Shown one piece after another: positions 6,875 to 16,452 of a stretch of 36,887 nucleotides of DNA. The DNA is from an uncultured Spirochaeta sp. (GTDB taxonomy: Bacteria > Spirochaetota > Spirochaetia > DSM-27196 > Alkalispirochaetaceae): NCBI GenBank assembly GCA_913030605.1, contig CAJWEZ010000044.1, forward strand, positions 1 to 36,887. The letters run 5' to 3'. How positions within the stretch are numbered: position 1 is the stretch's first letter; each line of letters begins with the position of its first letter. Both the position numbers and the translations under genes were made by a program. The notes beneath the pieces are model-generated. The model was given only the letters and a program-made list of their open reading frames with translations, did no database searches and was not told the DNA's origin.

Positions 6875-8944
6875 TTATTTGTCAACCGTGATCCCGTCAG
6901 ATTTGAGGCGAGCAAGCATAGAAATCAGCACTTTCGACTGGCCCTCCGTGGGAATCTGCGCCGGAATCTTGCATGCTTTTCGGAGGATGCTCGCTTCTTT
7001 CTCCGACAATAGATTTCGTTGCTGCGACTCGACCAGGATCCTCTTCCACTCCTTGGCGGGGATCGATACGACTCGTTGTTGCGCATTAATACCGTCATCC
7101 AGCCTTTGCAGTTTTTTCGCGTCTGTCCGCTGCTCACGCAACGACTGCGAGTCAACAAGTTCGTCGTCGAAGGCAGAAGGGAGCTCGCTGGAAAGCTCGT
7201 CGATGTGTTCCAAGATTTGATCCCAACACGCCGGCTGTTTCGCCCACTCGGATATGTTGGAAACTCCTGCTGGGGGCTGACGCAGGTAATCATTTACGAA
7301 CCTCGCAGTAATGCGTAGAACCTCTTCCATCGTCGCCGAGATATCCTGACGTCGCCAGATAGCTTCGAAGTCCACCGGTCTCCCGCGAGCAGCTGCCAAA
7401 TGTGATACGCACGCCAGCGTATACGCTACGATATTGGCCCTATAGCCACCGTCATACCATGCCTGTGCGCTGACTAGCTTCTCAGCATTCCGAAAGAGTA
7501 TTGCTCTGGCCACAATCCTTCGGAAGTAGAACTCGTTGATGCTCTGTGAGTCTTTTTCCCAAAGCTTGCCAATGCGCTGGGCGTAGCGAGCAAAATTCTT
7601 TTGTGCGCCGAGGTTCACCCACCTCGGAACCTCATCCCACACATTTTCGAATTTTGCGAGGTCAGTCTTGGTGAACATCTGCGCCTTGGGATACTCCAAT
7701 TTGAAACGTTTCTTTTCTGCGGTCGTCATTTTCGACTGCGCGTCGGCATACTGGCCTCTCGCTCGCTCGTAGAACCACTTACTTTCTCGCTGTTCACCGC
7801 TGCGAGCCGGGGCCCAGATACGCCGCGAAAACTCCTCTAAACGAACATGAAACGGATGATTCGAGAAGAAATCGGCAGCATTGACTCTGTTCTGAGTGTT
7901 GGCGTACTCGGATATTTTCGGTACTACCAATTCGCTCTGATCCGGGCCAATCACTGAAAGTTTCATCTGAACGAACACACCATCCAGTTCAATTTTCTCG
8001 CGCCTGCTGGTATGAAAAAGCGAAGCTGTCGTCTGGCCTCCATTCACAATCTGAAGGTCTCTGATTCGGACTATCGCCAGGCCGGATTCACCTTGTACCG
8101 TATCGACTTCCTGAGCGGTTGCGGTAATCCCGTTGTTGTAGGCAAAGAACATCTCAGGTTCATTTAGGATAGTCGTGCGGATTCCCTTGTTAACCTTGCC
8201 GCGCGCTTGGAGAAACGAGCGTACGTTCTGTTCCAGAAGCCGGGCACCGTGTTTTTCATATAGCTTGGACAAAATCTGTCCCGGCATTACAATGAGAAAA
8301 GACTGATACGCACTCGATCCTAGGTGCGCCGGCAGGGCATTTAGTCCTCTTCCAAACTCCTCCTTGAAATCGATATTAAGCGCCTCTTTATGATCACGCG
8401 AGCTCCGCTGGCGCTGAAGACGCGAGACATCCCATACATGAAAAGTCGCCTCAGTATCGCAGACGTCGCGATTTTCGATGCTCTGCATCCGATCACTGAG
8501 AACGCGTTCTGATACGAGAAAAAAGTTGACTCTGCGAATGGTACTCCGACGGTCCGAGATCTGCCTCGACAAACCATACTCAGGCGTCGTTTCCTCCAGC
8601 TCGTCGAAAAGATGCTTGGACAGACTCGCCTCGAAAAAGTTCTCCAGCCTCCGGAAGGCAGCGCTCACTTCGGTCTGCGTAAGTGACTGCAACTCATCAC
8701 GGTTATCGAAATCAGCAATAAACAGATCCAGGGCGCCTTCATCATTGAACCAGTATCCGTCAACGCGCATTCCTCGCTGCGCTCTATAGTGGCAGAGCTC
8801 AAAGCCCTCGATAAACCCGGTTTCGATCAACTCTGTTGAGAAGGCTTCCATGAACTCGGAGAGCTGAAATGCTTCGTGAGCCTCAGCTCCTGCCATAAGC
8901 TCCTGACGAAAATCATGAAAAAAATCGGAGGTCGTTTGTTCCAT
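6875..8944 (-). CDS. AIPR (abortive phage infection protein) family protein
   Basis: 689 residues, last gene of the six-gene defence operon. The central part has the AIPR signature: FFAYNNGITATAQ followed by IRDLQIVNGGQTTASLFHT, near residues 265-310. The family occurs in phage-defence and restriction loci. The C-terminal third is helical and ends in a short basic tail. ATG 8944 overlaps the TGA of the preceding PD-(D/E)XK gene by four bases (ATGA), so translation is coupled. Biochemical role is unproven; in this gene set it is likely an effector or structural partner of the restriction machinery. Composition is much less GC-rich than the chromosomal genes around it. Confidence 0.8.
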   Translation of the reverse strand: MEQTTSDFFHDFRQELMAGAEAHEAFQLSEFMEAFSTELIETGFIEGFELCHYRAQRGMRVDGYWFNDEGALDLFIADFDNRDELQSLTQTEVSAAFRRLENFFEASLSKHLFDELEETTPEYGLSRQISDRRSTIRRVNFFLVSERVLSDRMQSIENRDVCDTEATFHVWDVSRLQRQRSSRDHKEALNIDFKEEFGRGLNALPAHLGSSAYQSFLIVMPGQILSKLYEKHGARLLEQNVRSFLQARGKVNKGIRTTILNEPEMFFAYNNGITATAQEVDTVQGESGLAIVRIRDLQIVNGGQTTASLFHTSRREKIELDGVFVQMKLSVIGPDQSELVVPKISEYANTQNRVNAADFFSNHPFHVRLEEFSRRIWAPARSGEQRESKWFYERARGQYADAQSKMTTAEKKRFKLEYPKAQMFTKTDLAKFENVWDEVPRWVNLGAQKNFARYAQRIGKLWEKDSQSINEFYFRRIVARAILFRNAEKLVSAQAWYDGGYRANIVAYTLACVSHLAAARGRPVDFEAIWRRQDISATMEEVLRITARFVNDYLRQPPAGVSNISEWAKQPACWDQILEHIDELSSELPSAFDDELVDSQSLREQRTDAKKLQRLDDGINAQQRVVSIPAKEWKRILVESQQRNLLSEKEASILRKACKIPAQIPTEGQSKVLISMLARLKSDGITVDK

Positions 8945-9915
8945 CAGCTCTCCCAGATCTCATTCTGGTTACACTCAAACGCCGCAATCTTTTCCAGCTG
9001 GAGATTGTACTTCACATCAACAACGCCGTCCGGTAGTTCCGATCTCACCAGCCGGGGAAAGCCATTAGTTACGTGGTAAGCGTTCGAACCGTTTACGAGA
9101 AACTTAGGGTTATCATACTCGCGCATCTCCACATATCCGTAGGTCGCCAGTTTTCTCCAGTAGTCGTCGATTGCGTCGGCGTCGCTCAGTTCGTGCCCTA
9201 CAAACGAAACCAGCTCGTTGAGCGACTGGGCGGGCGTTCCATCAGGTGCCTCAGTCAGGCGGTAGACTTTGAGAAAGAGGTGCTCTGAGACCGTCTCCAT
9301 CTGATCTTCAGAAGAGACGCGCACTATGCTCCGATCCCGACCGCTGATCGACTTTACTTCGACTGCTGTATCACCAAAGATGAAGTCCTGATGTATGCGA
9401 TCAGGTCCGCACCAGGCTTCAACCGCTTGAGCGTCGGTCAGATGTTTTTCCTTGAGAAGTCGGAGGAAGCTCAGCTCCGCAAAAAGACCTCGTACTTCTT
9501 CCGCCGATAGAACCCGCGTTCGCTTGCCTGCAAGGAAAGCTTTCCAACGCTTTATGTGGTTCAGTGCGACACCCAACGCAGCAGGAGGATCAGAAACCCC
9601 ATCGAGATTCCCGATCAGCGTCTGGCAAAGGCCGTGGAAAAGATCGCGATCAACGTGTTTCTCGAGGGTAAGGATCAGGCCCTGTTTGCCGGGTTCCGGC
9701 AACTGGCGCAGATCCACTTCTATACCGTTCACGGCGGTGGCATTCTTTCGGAACTGCGCCGAATGTTCGCCCTTAAGTTGTACAATGAAGAGACACTGCC
9801 CGTGCACGTCTTTCCCCCAGCACAGGGTAACGTCGCCCGGGGCCGTCACATAGCGGACAGTGTAATCACTGTCCGGGGTCTTCATTTCATCCCATGGTGC
9901 GTTGCTACTCGTCAT
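8944..9915 (-). CDS. PD-(D/E)XK motif protein (DUF4420-like nuclease)
   Basis: 323 residues from ATG 9915. The family pattern is clear: GLFAELSFLRLL (acidic residue near 147), then EAWCGPD, HQDFIFGDTAVEVKS. This gives the nuclease core D177, E186 and K188 in the arrangement D-x8-E-V-K. I chose ATG 9915 (overlapping the Z1 gene by 11 bases); a longer upstream frame adds residues with no family likeness. The protein probably cuts DNA or is the structural relic of a nuclease; the core residues look intact. It sits between Z1 and AIPR, an order seen in MORC/Z1-type restriction loci. Confidence 0.8.
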   Translation of the reverse strand: MTSSNAPWDEMKTPDSDYTVRYVTAPGDVTLCWGKDVHGQCLFIVQLKGEHSAQFRKNATAVNGIEVDLRQLPEPGKQGLILTLEKHVDRDLFHGLCQTLIGNLDGVSDPPAALGVALNHIKRWKAFLAGKRTRVLSAEEVRGLFAELSFLRLLKEKHLTDAQAVEAWCGPDRIHQDFIFGDTAVEVKSISGRDRSIVRVSSEDQMETVSEHLFLKVYRLTEAPDGTPAQSLNELVSFVGHELSDADAIDDYWRKLATYGYVEMREYDNPKFLVNGSNAYHVTNGFPRLVRSELPDGVVDVKYNLQLEKIAAFECNQNEIWES

Positions 9916-12559
9916 AATCTTCCTCTTCGTCGGGCGTATCGAACGATCCACCCTGCATACGTTCGATCCACACCTGGTTAGCAACAACTTCAACTTCGGT
10001 CTGATAATGGCCTGGCGGGAAACTGATGCCGAACGCAGGTACACGCGCATCGACATCTTTCCCGACCGGCCCAAGAACGTGGAGCATCAACAGTGGCTTC
10101 TTGCGCGCTGAGCGAAAATGGACGTCCGATGGTTTCTTGTCCTCGCCATCCTCGGCGGCAAGCTTCGCGGCTTCATCCTTCTGCGGGTCGGACAGCCCGA
10201 GTTTCTCATCTCCACGGCTGGCTACGCGATCCTTGCTAGTTCGCCATGCATCACCATCACGCCGGGCACTGGTACGTTCCTGAGTTCCGAGTACGTGTTT
10301 GCCCGCGTCCTCACCATTGGCGGAAACCGAGATCAGCAGAACATCTCCGGCATCGTATTCGTCTGAAAGAGCACGCAGGTAACTCAGCGCAGCGGCCTTG
10401 CGATCTGCAAAATCGCGGTGACTGCGAAACTTTGTGAGAAACTCTTCTATTTCCGAAAGCTTTGCATCTCTTGCAAGCCAGCCCTTGCCGGTTTCTTCCA
10501 ATGCGGCGCAGCCAAATCTTTTCTTCCAGTATTCAGCAATCAGAGCCTCGTTCTCTTGGTTGATCTTCTCGTCCGACGGCAGAAGATAGCTCTCAACAAT
10601 GTGCCCGCTGAAGTTCTGGTTCACGACGATCCTCTCGCCGGCTCTCATCTTGTTCGCAGCAGTAATGAGCAGCCGATCAGGGTGAGCCTTGACATAGAGG
10701 CCGAACTGCCTCGGACTCATTCCGTCGCGTCGCATCCTCTTGATCTGCTGTCGGAGCTCTTCTGAAGCCTCTGCTATGTGCCCATACCAGTCGATGGAAT
10801 CCGGTGACAAATAGACCCGGCACACGTCTTCATAACCGGGTCTGTACCCAAACCAACGCCCCATCTGCATCAGCGTGTCGTACATGCGCGTGTTGCGGTA
10901 CATGTAACTCACAGTGAGGCCTTCGATGGTCAGGCCGCGCGATAGGCTCAATCCGCCAATGGCGATGGCGGTAAGGCTATTCCCGTCACGTTCGTACTTC
11001 TTGTAGTCGAGTGCTTCATCGGACTTGCTATTCACTACGAAGATACGAAGGTTGTCGAAGACATCGTTCAAGGCGCCTTTGATATCGGACCATGTGAACC
11101 CGCAATCAGAGAACTCCTTGTCGAGGCATGCCTCCAATGAAATCATGACTTCATTCCTTTGTGATATCGAATCCGGCATCGCGTAATCTGCCTTCACAGC
11201 CTCTCTGACTTTCTTCTCATAAAGGCTCACAAAACTGCGAACAGTATTCTGCGTCGCTACAAATCGTGAAACGTTGATCATCATTGAGCAGTGTTTGTTG
11301 AAATGCCCCCTCAAATTGCGGATGGCTCTTGCGACAATGAAGTGATCAATAGCTTCATACAGGCTGGGCGGGAGCTCCGGGACCGGATCATCTTTCTTGT
11401 GAGAGAAAGGAAGATAGTCTTCACAATCCCGGATAGGTCTGACAATTCTTGCGCTGCTGATTTCATCACGGAAGACCTTATCCGGCCCGAAGTAAGTGTT
11501 TGGGGCATCAAGACTGACAATGAAATCGCGCGGGAACAGCTCCTCGTAGGCTTCCTGATCATAGGAATCAGGATTGATGAAGATATTGGCAAACGGCGTA
11601 GCGGTGTAACCCACATAGCATGAGTTCGCGAAGAGCCCGAGAATCTTTCGAAGCATCGCATTCGTCTTTGTGGGATCGAGTTCGGGCTTGTTTGTATTGA
11701 TCGATGCGTTGTCGGCCTCATCGTCGATCATGAGCATTGGAACATCAGCAATGACGCCATCCGCCTGAGCGTTCATCTCCTTAAGCCAGACATGTAAAGC
11801 TTTCAGTGTGGTGACGTTCTTTTTGATGACGAGAACAGTCGGCTTGTTCAAGTCGTTGATTTTCCATCCGCTCTGGGCTGCTGTCTTCTTGCTGAAGTCA
11901 TCATTGATGTTTGTGAGCGTCGCTGGATGCGGGTAGTCGCGGGTCAGGCCAACGCCAACTCTCTTGCGGTCTTCCGGATCGCTGGAGCGTCCAACAAAAC
12001 CTTCGTCAATGCGTTCCTGGGTCTGCTTCCTCAGGTTGTTGTGAATACCCGCGATAACGATGATGAACTTGTATCCAGCGTCGGCGGCCTTGGCGATTAC
12101 GCCCATGTAGTTTGCGGTCTTACCTGACTGCACGTGTCCAATAACAAGACCGCGACGATCCCACTTTCCTTCGCTCGTCGGGTCCTGCAAATGACCAAGG
12201 ATTTTGGTTCCGACATCACTTAGGGAACGAACAACGGTTGGATGCATCTTTTCCGTTTTCAGATATTCCTCGTAGGCATCAGAATATGTCCACGTGATAT
12301 CTTTGCGCTTGTACACCCACTCATCGTCGTGGTCAGCTTCGACATCGACGAGGGAAACACCAGCCCCCATGTGCGAGTCTACTGCGATGAGCGCATCTTC
12401 GATGACGGTTTCCAGAGGGCCATCATATCCGAATGCAGCAGCAAGCTGCTTTGCTCGCTCACTAACTTCTTCGCGCGTTGGCGTCTCCGGTAGCAGCGAT
12501 AGCGCCGAAATGAGCGCACTCGTGAAATTCTTTTGGTTCTCAATCTTATTGAGATTCAT
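9905..12559 (-). CDS. Z1-domain superfamily II helicase-like ATPase
   Basis: 884 residues. Motifs in order: Walker A GHVQSGKTANY (141-150), Walker B MLMIDDEAD (276-283), motif III GYTATPFANIFI (317-328), then LSRGLTIEGLTVSY and the motif VI region MQMGRWFGYRPGY (near 590). The DDEAD box and GYTATP are characteristic of Z1 proteins, the ATPase subunit of a class of predicted restriction systems. It likely powers translocation or DNA remodelling for the associated PD-(D/E)XK nuclease. The start overlaps the MORC-like gene by four bases. No obvious defect is seen. Confidence 0.85.
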   Translation of the reverse strand: MNLNKIENQKNFTSALISALSLLPETPTREEVSERAKQLAAAFGYDGPLETVIEDALIAVDSHMGAGVSLVDVEADHDDEWVYKRKDITWTYSDAYEEYLKTEKMHPTVVRSLSDVGTKILGHLQDPTSEGKWDRRGLVIGHVQSGKTANYMGVIAKAADAGYKFIIVIAGIHNNLRKQTQERIDEGFVGRSSDPEDRKRVGVGLTRDYPHPATLTNINDDFSKKTAAQSGWKINDLNKPTVLVIKKNVTTLKALHVWLKEMNAQADGVIADVPMLMIDDEADNASINTNKPELDPTKTNAMLRKILGLFANSCYVGYTATPFANIFINPDSYDQEAYEELFPRDFIVSLDAPNTYFGPDKVFRDEISSARIVRPIRDCEDYLPFSHKKDDPVPELPPSLYEAIDHFIVARAIRNLRGHFNKHCSMMINVSRFVATQNTVRSFVSLYEKKVREAVKADYAMPDSISQRNEVMISLEACLDKEFSDCGFTWSDIKGALNDVFDNLRIFVVNSKSDEALDYKKYERDGNSLTAIAIGGLSLSRGLTIEGLTVSYMYRNTRMYDTLMQMGRWFGYRPGYEDVCRVYLSPDSIDWYGHIAEASEELRQQIKRMRRDGMSPRQFGLYVKAHPDRLLITAANKMRAGERIVVNQNFSGHIVESYLLPSDEKINQENEALIAEYWKKRFGCAALEETGKGWLARDAKLSEIEEFLTKFRSHRDFADRKAAALSYLRALSDEYDAGDVLLISVSANGEDAGKHVLGTQERTSARRDGDAWRTSKDRVASRGDEKLGLSDPQKDEAAKLAAEDGEDKKPSDVHFRSARKKPLLMLHVLGPVGKDVDARVPAFGISFPPGHYQTEVEVVANQVWIERMQGGSFDTPDEEEDYDE

Positions 12560-14040
12560 CCCTTCAGTTCCTTCGCAATGAATTGCTCCACAGAATCCTC
12601 CAAGCCCACGAAAAACCTTGTTGAACGCATGACTTCCCTGAAGCTTTCAACGTCGACTTCACCATCCCCAAAAAGACAATCCTTTAAGGCGCTGAGGCGC
12701 TTGTTGATCTCTTCCTTCGAGGTTTCGTTCTGATGGATATCGCGCGGATGGGTTGAGAAATCCGAGTAGATCATTTCCACCGGAAGCGATGATGAAATCG
12801 CTTCGATAAGCATCGTGAGGCGGCGCTCATTCTCTTCCGTTAGTCCTGAGCGAAGTGCCTCGATCAACGGATGTTCTTTGTTCAGCTCATACCGGATCGT
12901 TCCATGATCAGCATATCGCTCCCAGACTGGCGCTTTAATCTCATCGAAGAGTTTCTTCCCTCTCCCGCGATACACCGTCGTGCTGCGTGTCGAAACCCTT
13001 TCGATGATCTGGCGCAGCCGGGCTCTGACCGGAGCTGGAGGGCGCGCTCGTGACTTCTTGATGTCGATGGTCCACAACCCATCAAGACTATTCGGGAAGT
13101 CAATCTGCACCCGAGCAAGCTTTGTGGCTTCACCCTTGGGAATAAGTCGGAACCAGTCGCCCCATGCCATAAGCCGTCCGCCCCGGTACACATAGGCGCC
13201 CTGGTTGGATATGAAGTCACTGCGGCTCTGATAAAAGTCATACTCTTTCGCGGTCAGTTTGCTGTGGTGAGGAAGGATATAGGGTTGCATTTCAACTCCC
13301 ACACCACCAACTCGGACGACTTCTTTCGGCAGCATCTGTGTAGCTGAGTTCTTCCGGCAGAAGGGATCGAAAGGCTCAATAGGGTGACCGTTGAGGGAAA
13401 TCAAGACTCGCTTCCGGCCACGCACTTCCCCACTCAGAAACCGGTGAAATACCAGAGACAGGTGCTTTTCGACAACGTCAAGCTTTTCATTGACGATCTC
13501 GTCGCGCCTCGCTCCTGTCTCATCCTCAAAGAGTCGATCAAGATTGCGCCAGATGACTGCTGTCCCGTTTCCAGTGATCAACTCTCGGAATGGAAGTTCC
13601 GCAATCTCTTCAGTTTCAAGGATCTCAATCAGCCAGTCATCTTTTTTTTGAAGGGTGCCAAGGTTCCATTCCGCTGCGTGAAACCCGCCACCATCGTTGC
13701 TGATCACGGTGAGTCTTTCGCACTGCGAGAATGAGGCGGTCTTGAGTCCCAGACCAAAACGGCCAAGGTCGTTTGGTGAACGGGTTTCTGACGGGTTCTT
13801 CGAGCCGTGACGCATTGCATCGATGACGCCTGCTTCGTCCATGCCATGGCCATTGTCGATGATACCAAGCGTTGGATTTTGCTGGGTCAGATCACAGAAG
13901 ATATCGACCGAGGTTGCTTCTGCAGAAATGCTGTTGTCGACGAGATCAGCGATTGCGGTCTCAAGCGAATAGCCAAGGTCGCGCATCGATGCTGACAGGG
14001 ATGAAGCGCTTGGAGGCAGACGATGCTCTCTACCCATCAA
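12556..14040 (-). CDS. MORC/MutL-like GHKL ATPase of a restriction system
   Basis: 494 residues. The N-terminal GHKL ATPase has an N box ETAIADLVDNSISA (27-40), G1 box IDNGHGMDE (61-69) and G2 box GRFGLGLKTASFSQC (93-107). LGRFGLGLKTAS places it with prokaryotic MORC-like proteins rather than MutL or histidine kinases. A second domain with RARPPAPVRARLRQII around residues 325-345 and a helical C-terminus follow. Iyer, Abhiman and Aravind (2008) predicted that such ATPases act in restriction-modification loci with Z1 helicases, nuclease-fold proteins, Vsr nucleases and cytosine methylases; this operon has exactly that set. It overlaps both neighbours by four bases. Confidence 0.8.
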   Translation of the reverse strand: MMGREHRLPPSASSLSASMRDLGYSLETAIADLVDNSISAEATSVDIFCDLTQQNPTLGIIDNGHGMDEAGVIDAMRHGSKNPSETRSPNDLGRFGLGLKTASFSQCERLTVISNDGGGFHAAEWNLGTLQKKDDWLIEILETEEIAELPFRELITGNGTAVIWRNLDRLFEDETGARRDEIVNEKLDVVEKHLSLVFHRFLSGEVRGRKRVLISLNGHPIEPFDPFCRKNSATQMLPKEVVRVGGVGVEMQPYILPHHSKLTAKEYDFYQSRSDFISNQGAYVYRGGRLMAWGDWFRLIPKGEATKLARVQIDFPNSLDGLWTIDIKKSRARPPAPVRARLRQIIERVSTRSTTVYRGRGKKLFDEIKAPVWERYADHGTIRYELNKEHPLIEALRSGLTEENERRLTMLIEAISSSLPVEMIYSDFSTHPRDIHQNETSKEEINKRLSALKDCLFGDGEVDVESFREVMRSTRFFVGLEDSVEQFIAKELKG

Positions 14041-14459
14041 GCCCCGCCTTTCAACTGATTACGCAAACCTTCGACAATGCCAACCGGATCATTCTTCAGT
14101 TCACATTCCCAGACGGTGATGACACACCAACCACTCTCTATCAGTTCGGACTTTTTGCGTGCGTCACGCTCGACGGTCTCTTCAAACTTCTTCGTCCAGA
14201 AAGCAGTGTTTGTTTTCGGTGTAGTCGCCTTTGGGCACCCCTCGTGGCGATGCCAGTAACAGCCGTTCACAAAGATCACTGTTTTGTGTTTCGGCAGAAC
14301 AAGGTCCGGTTTCCCAGGGAGCCTTTTATCATGCAGTCGATATCGAAAACCGGCGCGATGCATGAGTGAGCGCAGCACGAGTTCCGGCTTCGTGTCCTTA
14401 CCTCGAATGCGAGACATGTTCCAACTTCTGTGCTCTGCCGAGATGCGATCGGCCATCAT
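14037..14459 (-). CDS. vsr: Vsr-like DNA mismatch endonuclease
   Basis: 140 residues, the normal length of Vsr. It has RSWNMSRIRGKDTKPEL, then LPGKPDLVLPKHKTVIFVNG and CYWHRHEGC. The catalytic Asp (D52) and the metal/active-site His residues (H70, H72) are present. Classical Vsr nicks T:G mismatches left by deamination of 5-methylcytosine, and next to a cytosine methylase it would repair those. In MORC/Z1 operons it may instead be part of the restriction activity. It overlaps the methylase (ATGA at 14456-14459) and the MORC-like gene. Confidence 0.9.
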   Translation of the reverse strand: MMADRISAEHRSWNMSRIRGKDTKPELVLRSLMHRAGFRYRLHDKRLPGKPDLVLPKHKTVIFVNGCYWHRHEGCPKATTPKTNTAFWTKKFEETVERDARKKSELIESGWCVITVWECELKNDPVGIVEGLRNQLKGGA

Positions 14460-16018
14460 GCAATCTCTCCGGCTCGATCGAGCACGTCAGCGACTACTGC
14501 TGCAATCTGCTTTGCAAGATAAGAGGGTACAGCATTGCCAACCTGGTGGTACTGAGCGGTTCGCGGACCCTCAAACTTATAATTGTCTGGGAAGGTTTGA
14601 AGTCGCGCAGCTTCTCGAACGGTCAGACTTCGGCACTGCTTCGGATCATAGTGAATGAAGTAGTGACCATCTTTAGAAATGTGTGAGGTGATAGTCGTTG
14701 CGACACTATCCGGCATCTGGACCCGGAAGCGATCAGAAAACATTTTGCCTTCTCTGCCGAGCTCAACGTTGCGATGACTCGGCAACAGGCTTTCCGGGAA
14801 ATCAGAGAGTTTAGGACTTCGCCCATTAAGCTCCGCAAACACAGTCGCGAAAGAGTAGCGCTGTAAGTCTGCACTCATGTGAGAGCGCGCTTCGTGCCCG
14901 GTCAGTACGTCGAGGCGCGAGTCACCCAGCATGGAGATCGATGCATAGCTGCTCGCGTTTGGCAACTTATACGTCGATGATGAGCGTCCTCCGGTTGTAT
15001 AGCCCTGTGAAGCCAGCTTCCTGAGTCGCTCGACAACGCCTTCACTAAAATGGGATCCGGTACACAGGCTCGTAGGCCTCAACATTGCAAGCTGGGCAAT
15101 GGCATTGCTCCATGCCTCATAACTATCCCTTTGCCTTGATAGTCCGCTGCGAAGCTCAGGAAGATCAGATATGGTCTCACTTACGGTAGGCGCCACGTGC
15201 GGCGACAGCACCGAAGGCCTGACGTCAATATCACTTCGAATACCGAGAATAAACACTCGGTGCCGCGCCTGCGGAACACCGTATTCCTCCGCGCGCACAA
15301 GAAAGCTTCGCGGGTCAACCTCGGACTTCGGCACATCAGGTTGAGAGAGCGAATACAGATTGTATTGAAGGCCGTCTCCACGCCGGCGAAGGGCAGAAAC
15401 CGGCTCCGCGAGGTCATCCAATATCCTGTTAATCATCTGCTCTCCGCGCACACGAGCAGAGAGAAGCCCCTTTACGTTCTCCATGACAAAAACCGGCGGG
15501 CTGTGGTCAGCGATTATCTGCAGGTATTCCCTATAGAGGAAGTGACGCTCATCATCCTCGAAACGGGGATCAGACTGCATCCGCGATCGACCTACGAGGG
15601 AGTAAGCCTGACAAGGCGGTCCGCCAACCAAGACCCAGTCCTTTCGTTTGGTCAGAGCGCCATGGATCAACTGACTGACTTTCTCGCGATTTTCGGGCCC
15701 GAGAGAAAGCTTTACGGCGGTGCTCAATGCGGATTTGGACGCTTTGGGATGGCGTCGAAACAGCTCGTCCTTATTGATCTCTTGGCGCAAGTACGCGTAG
15801 TAGTCTTCCGGTGCTTGACCGGGGGGAAAGTACCTGAAGAAGTGACGAAGAAGTAGCGTGCTGTGAGCATGCTCATCCCGTTCAATGGAGAGAGCGTCTT
15901 TGAATCGTCGCGCGCCGGTCTCGGCGACATGAGAAGCGAACCCTTCCCCCAGTCCACCGGGCCCCGCGAACACGTCAATCACCGGGTAGGTACGTTGATT
16001 GGAATTTGTCACACCCAT
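14456..16018 (-). CDS. dcm: DNA (cytosine-5) methyltransferase
   Basis: 520 residues from ATG 16018; the longer frame to 16057 lacks family likeness. C5-methylase motifs: I VIDVFAGPGGLGEGF (13-27), IV GGPPCQAYS with catalytic Cys136, VI VMENV (178-182), VIII GVPQARHRVFILG (247-259), X QVGNAVPSYLAKQIA near the C-terminus. The target-recognition segment between VIII and IX is about 180 residues. It would methylate the host recognition sequence (not predictable here). First gene of the overlapping six-gene operon; its start overlaps the end of the RhuM remnant frame, so expression may come from the promoter at 18.2 kb or from one inside the remnant. Confidence 0.9.
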   Translation of the reverse strand: MGVTNSNQRTYPVIDVFAGPGGLGEGFASHVAETGARRFKDALSIERDEHAHSTLLLRHFFRYFPPGQAPEDYYAYLRQEINKDELFRRHPKASKSALSTAVKLSLGPENREKVSQLIHGALTKRKDWVLVGGPPCQAYSLVGRSRMQSDPRFEDDERHFLYREYLQIIADHSPPVFVMENVKGLLSARVRGEQMINRILDDLAEPVSALRRRGDGLQYNLYSLSQPDVPKSEVDPRSFLVRAEEYGVPQARHRVFILGIRSDIDVRPSVLSPHVAPTVSETISDLPELRSGLSRQRDSYEAWSNAIAQLAMLRPTSLCTGSHFSEGVVERLRKLASQGYTTGGRSSSTYKLPNASSYASISMLGDSRLDVLTGHEARSHMSADLQRYSFATVFAELNGRSPKLSDFPESLLPSHRNVELGREGKMFSDRFRVQMPDSVATTITSHISKDGHYFIHYDPKQCRSLTVREAARLQTFPDNYKFEGPRTAQYHQVGNAVPSYLAKQIAAVVADVLDRAGEIA

Positions 16019-16452
16019 TGTATCGCCCCAAACCAGGCGAACTGGCAACAGTCGCAAGCGTGGTGGAGGATTTCGCGGACGGTTACTTCGATGAAGCGGT
16101 TGAGATGGGTTTCCCAGTCTTGCATAGTCCTGGGGATCTGACGCTGGGCAATGTCCTCGGCAGCCGTGTGGCCGGTGCGGCAGCTCTTTCCGTCGGCGGC
16201 AGTTATTCGAAATCTTCGAATAACTGAATCCTCCGCGAGCTCGTTGTCAGCAAAGACCTTCTTGAGATGGTAGTTGATGGTGTGGGTCTTCACGTCGTAG
16301 AGGACGCCCATCATTTTCTGGGTCAGCCAGATGTCCTCGTCCGCATAGACCACTTCGACGCCTCCTTTGCCCTGTGCAGCGACAAAGGTGAGGTATTCGA
16401 CGGCAGAAGAACGAGTGATGGACATGTCTTTGTTGTCGGGCTTCTTTTTCAC
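16009..16452 (-). pseudogene. RhuM-family gene with a large internal deletion
   Basis: The first half reads EDIWLTQKMMGVLYDVKTHT, then KVFADNELAEDSVIRRFRIT and AADGKS, the N-terminus of RhuM/Fic-associated virulence proteins (DNA-binding-like). In intact relatives the next part is Y..N..III.VGYRV.S..A..FR.WA. Here the sequence jumps to RTMQDWETHLNRFIEVTVRE, which belongs to the C-terminal helical part. Some 60-150 codons are therefore missing, and the tail after CDCCQFAW is out of family. The frame remains open: its GTG overlaps the TGA of the helicase gene (GTGA) and its own TGA overlaps the methylase start. It may now act only as a translational link. Confidence 0.65.

Noticed and set aside
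8944-10074. Longer start for the PD-(D/E)XK gene at 10074
   Set aside because: The extra 53 residues are the antisense-free overlap with the Z1 gene in another phase and show no family likeness; ATG 9915 fits operon spacing.
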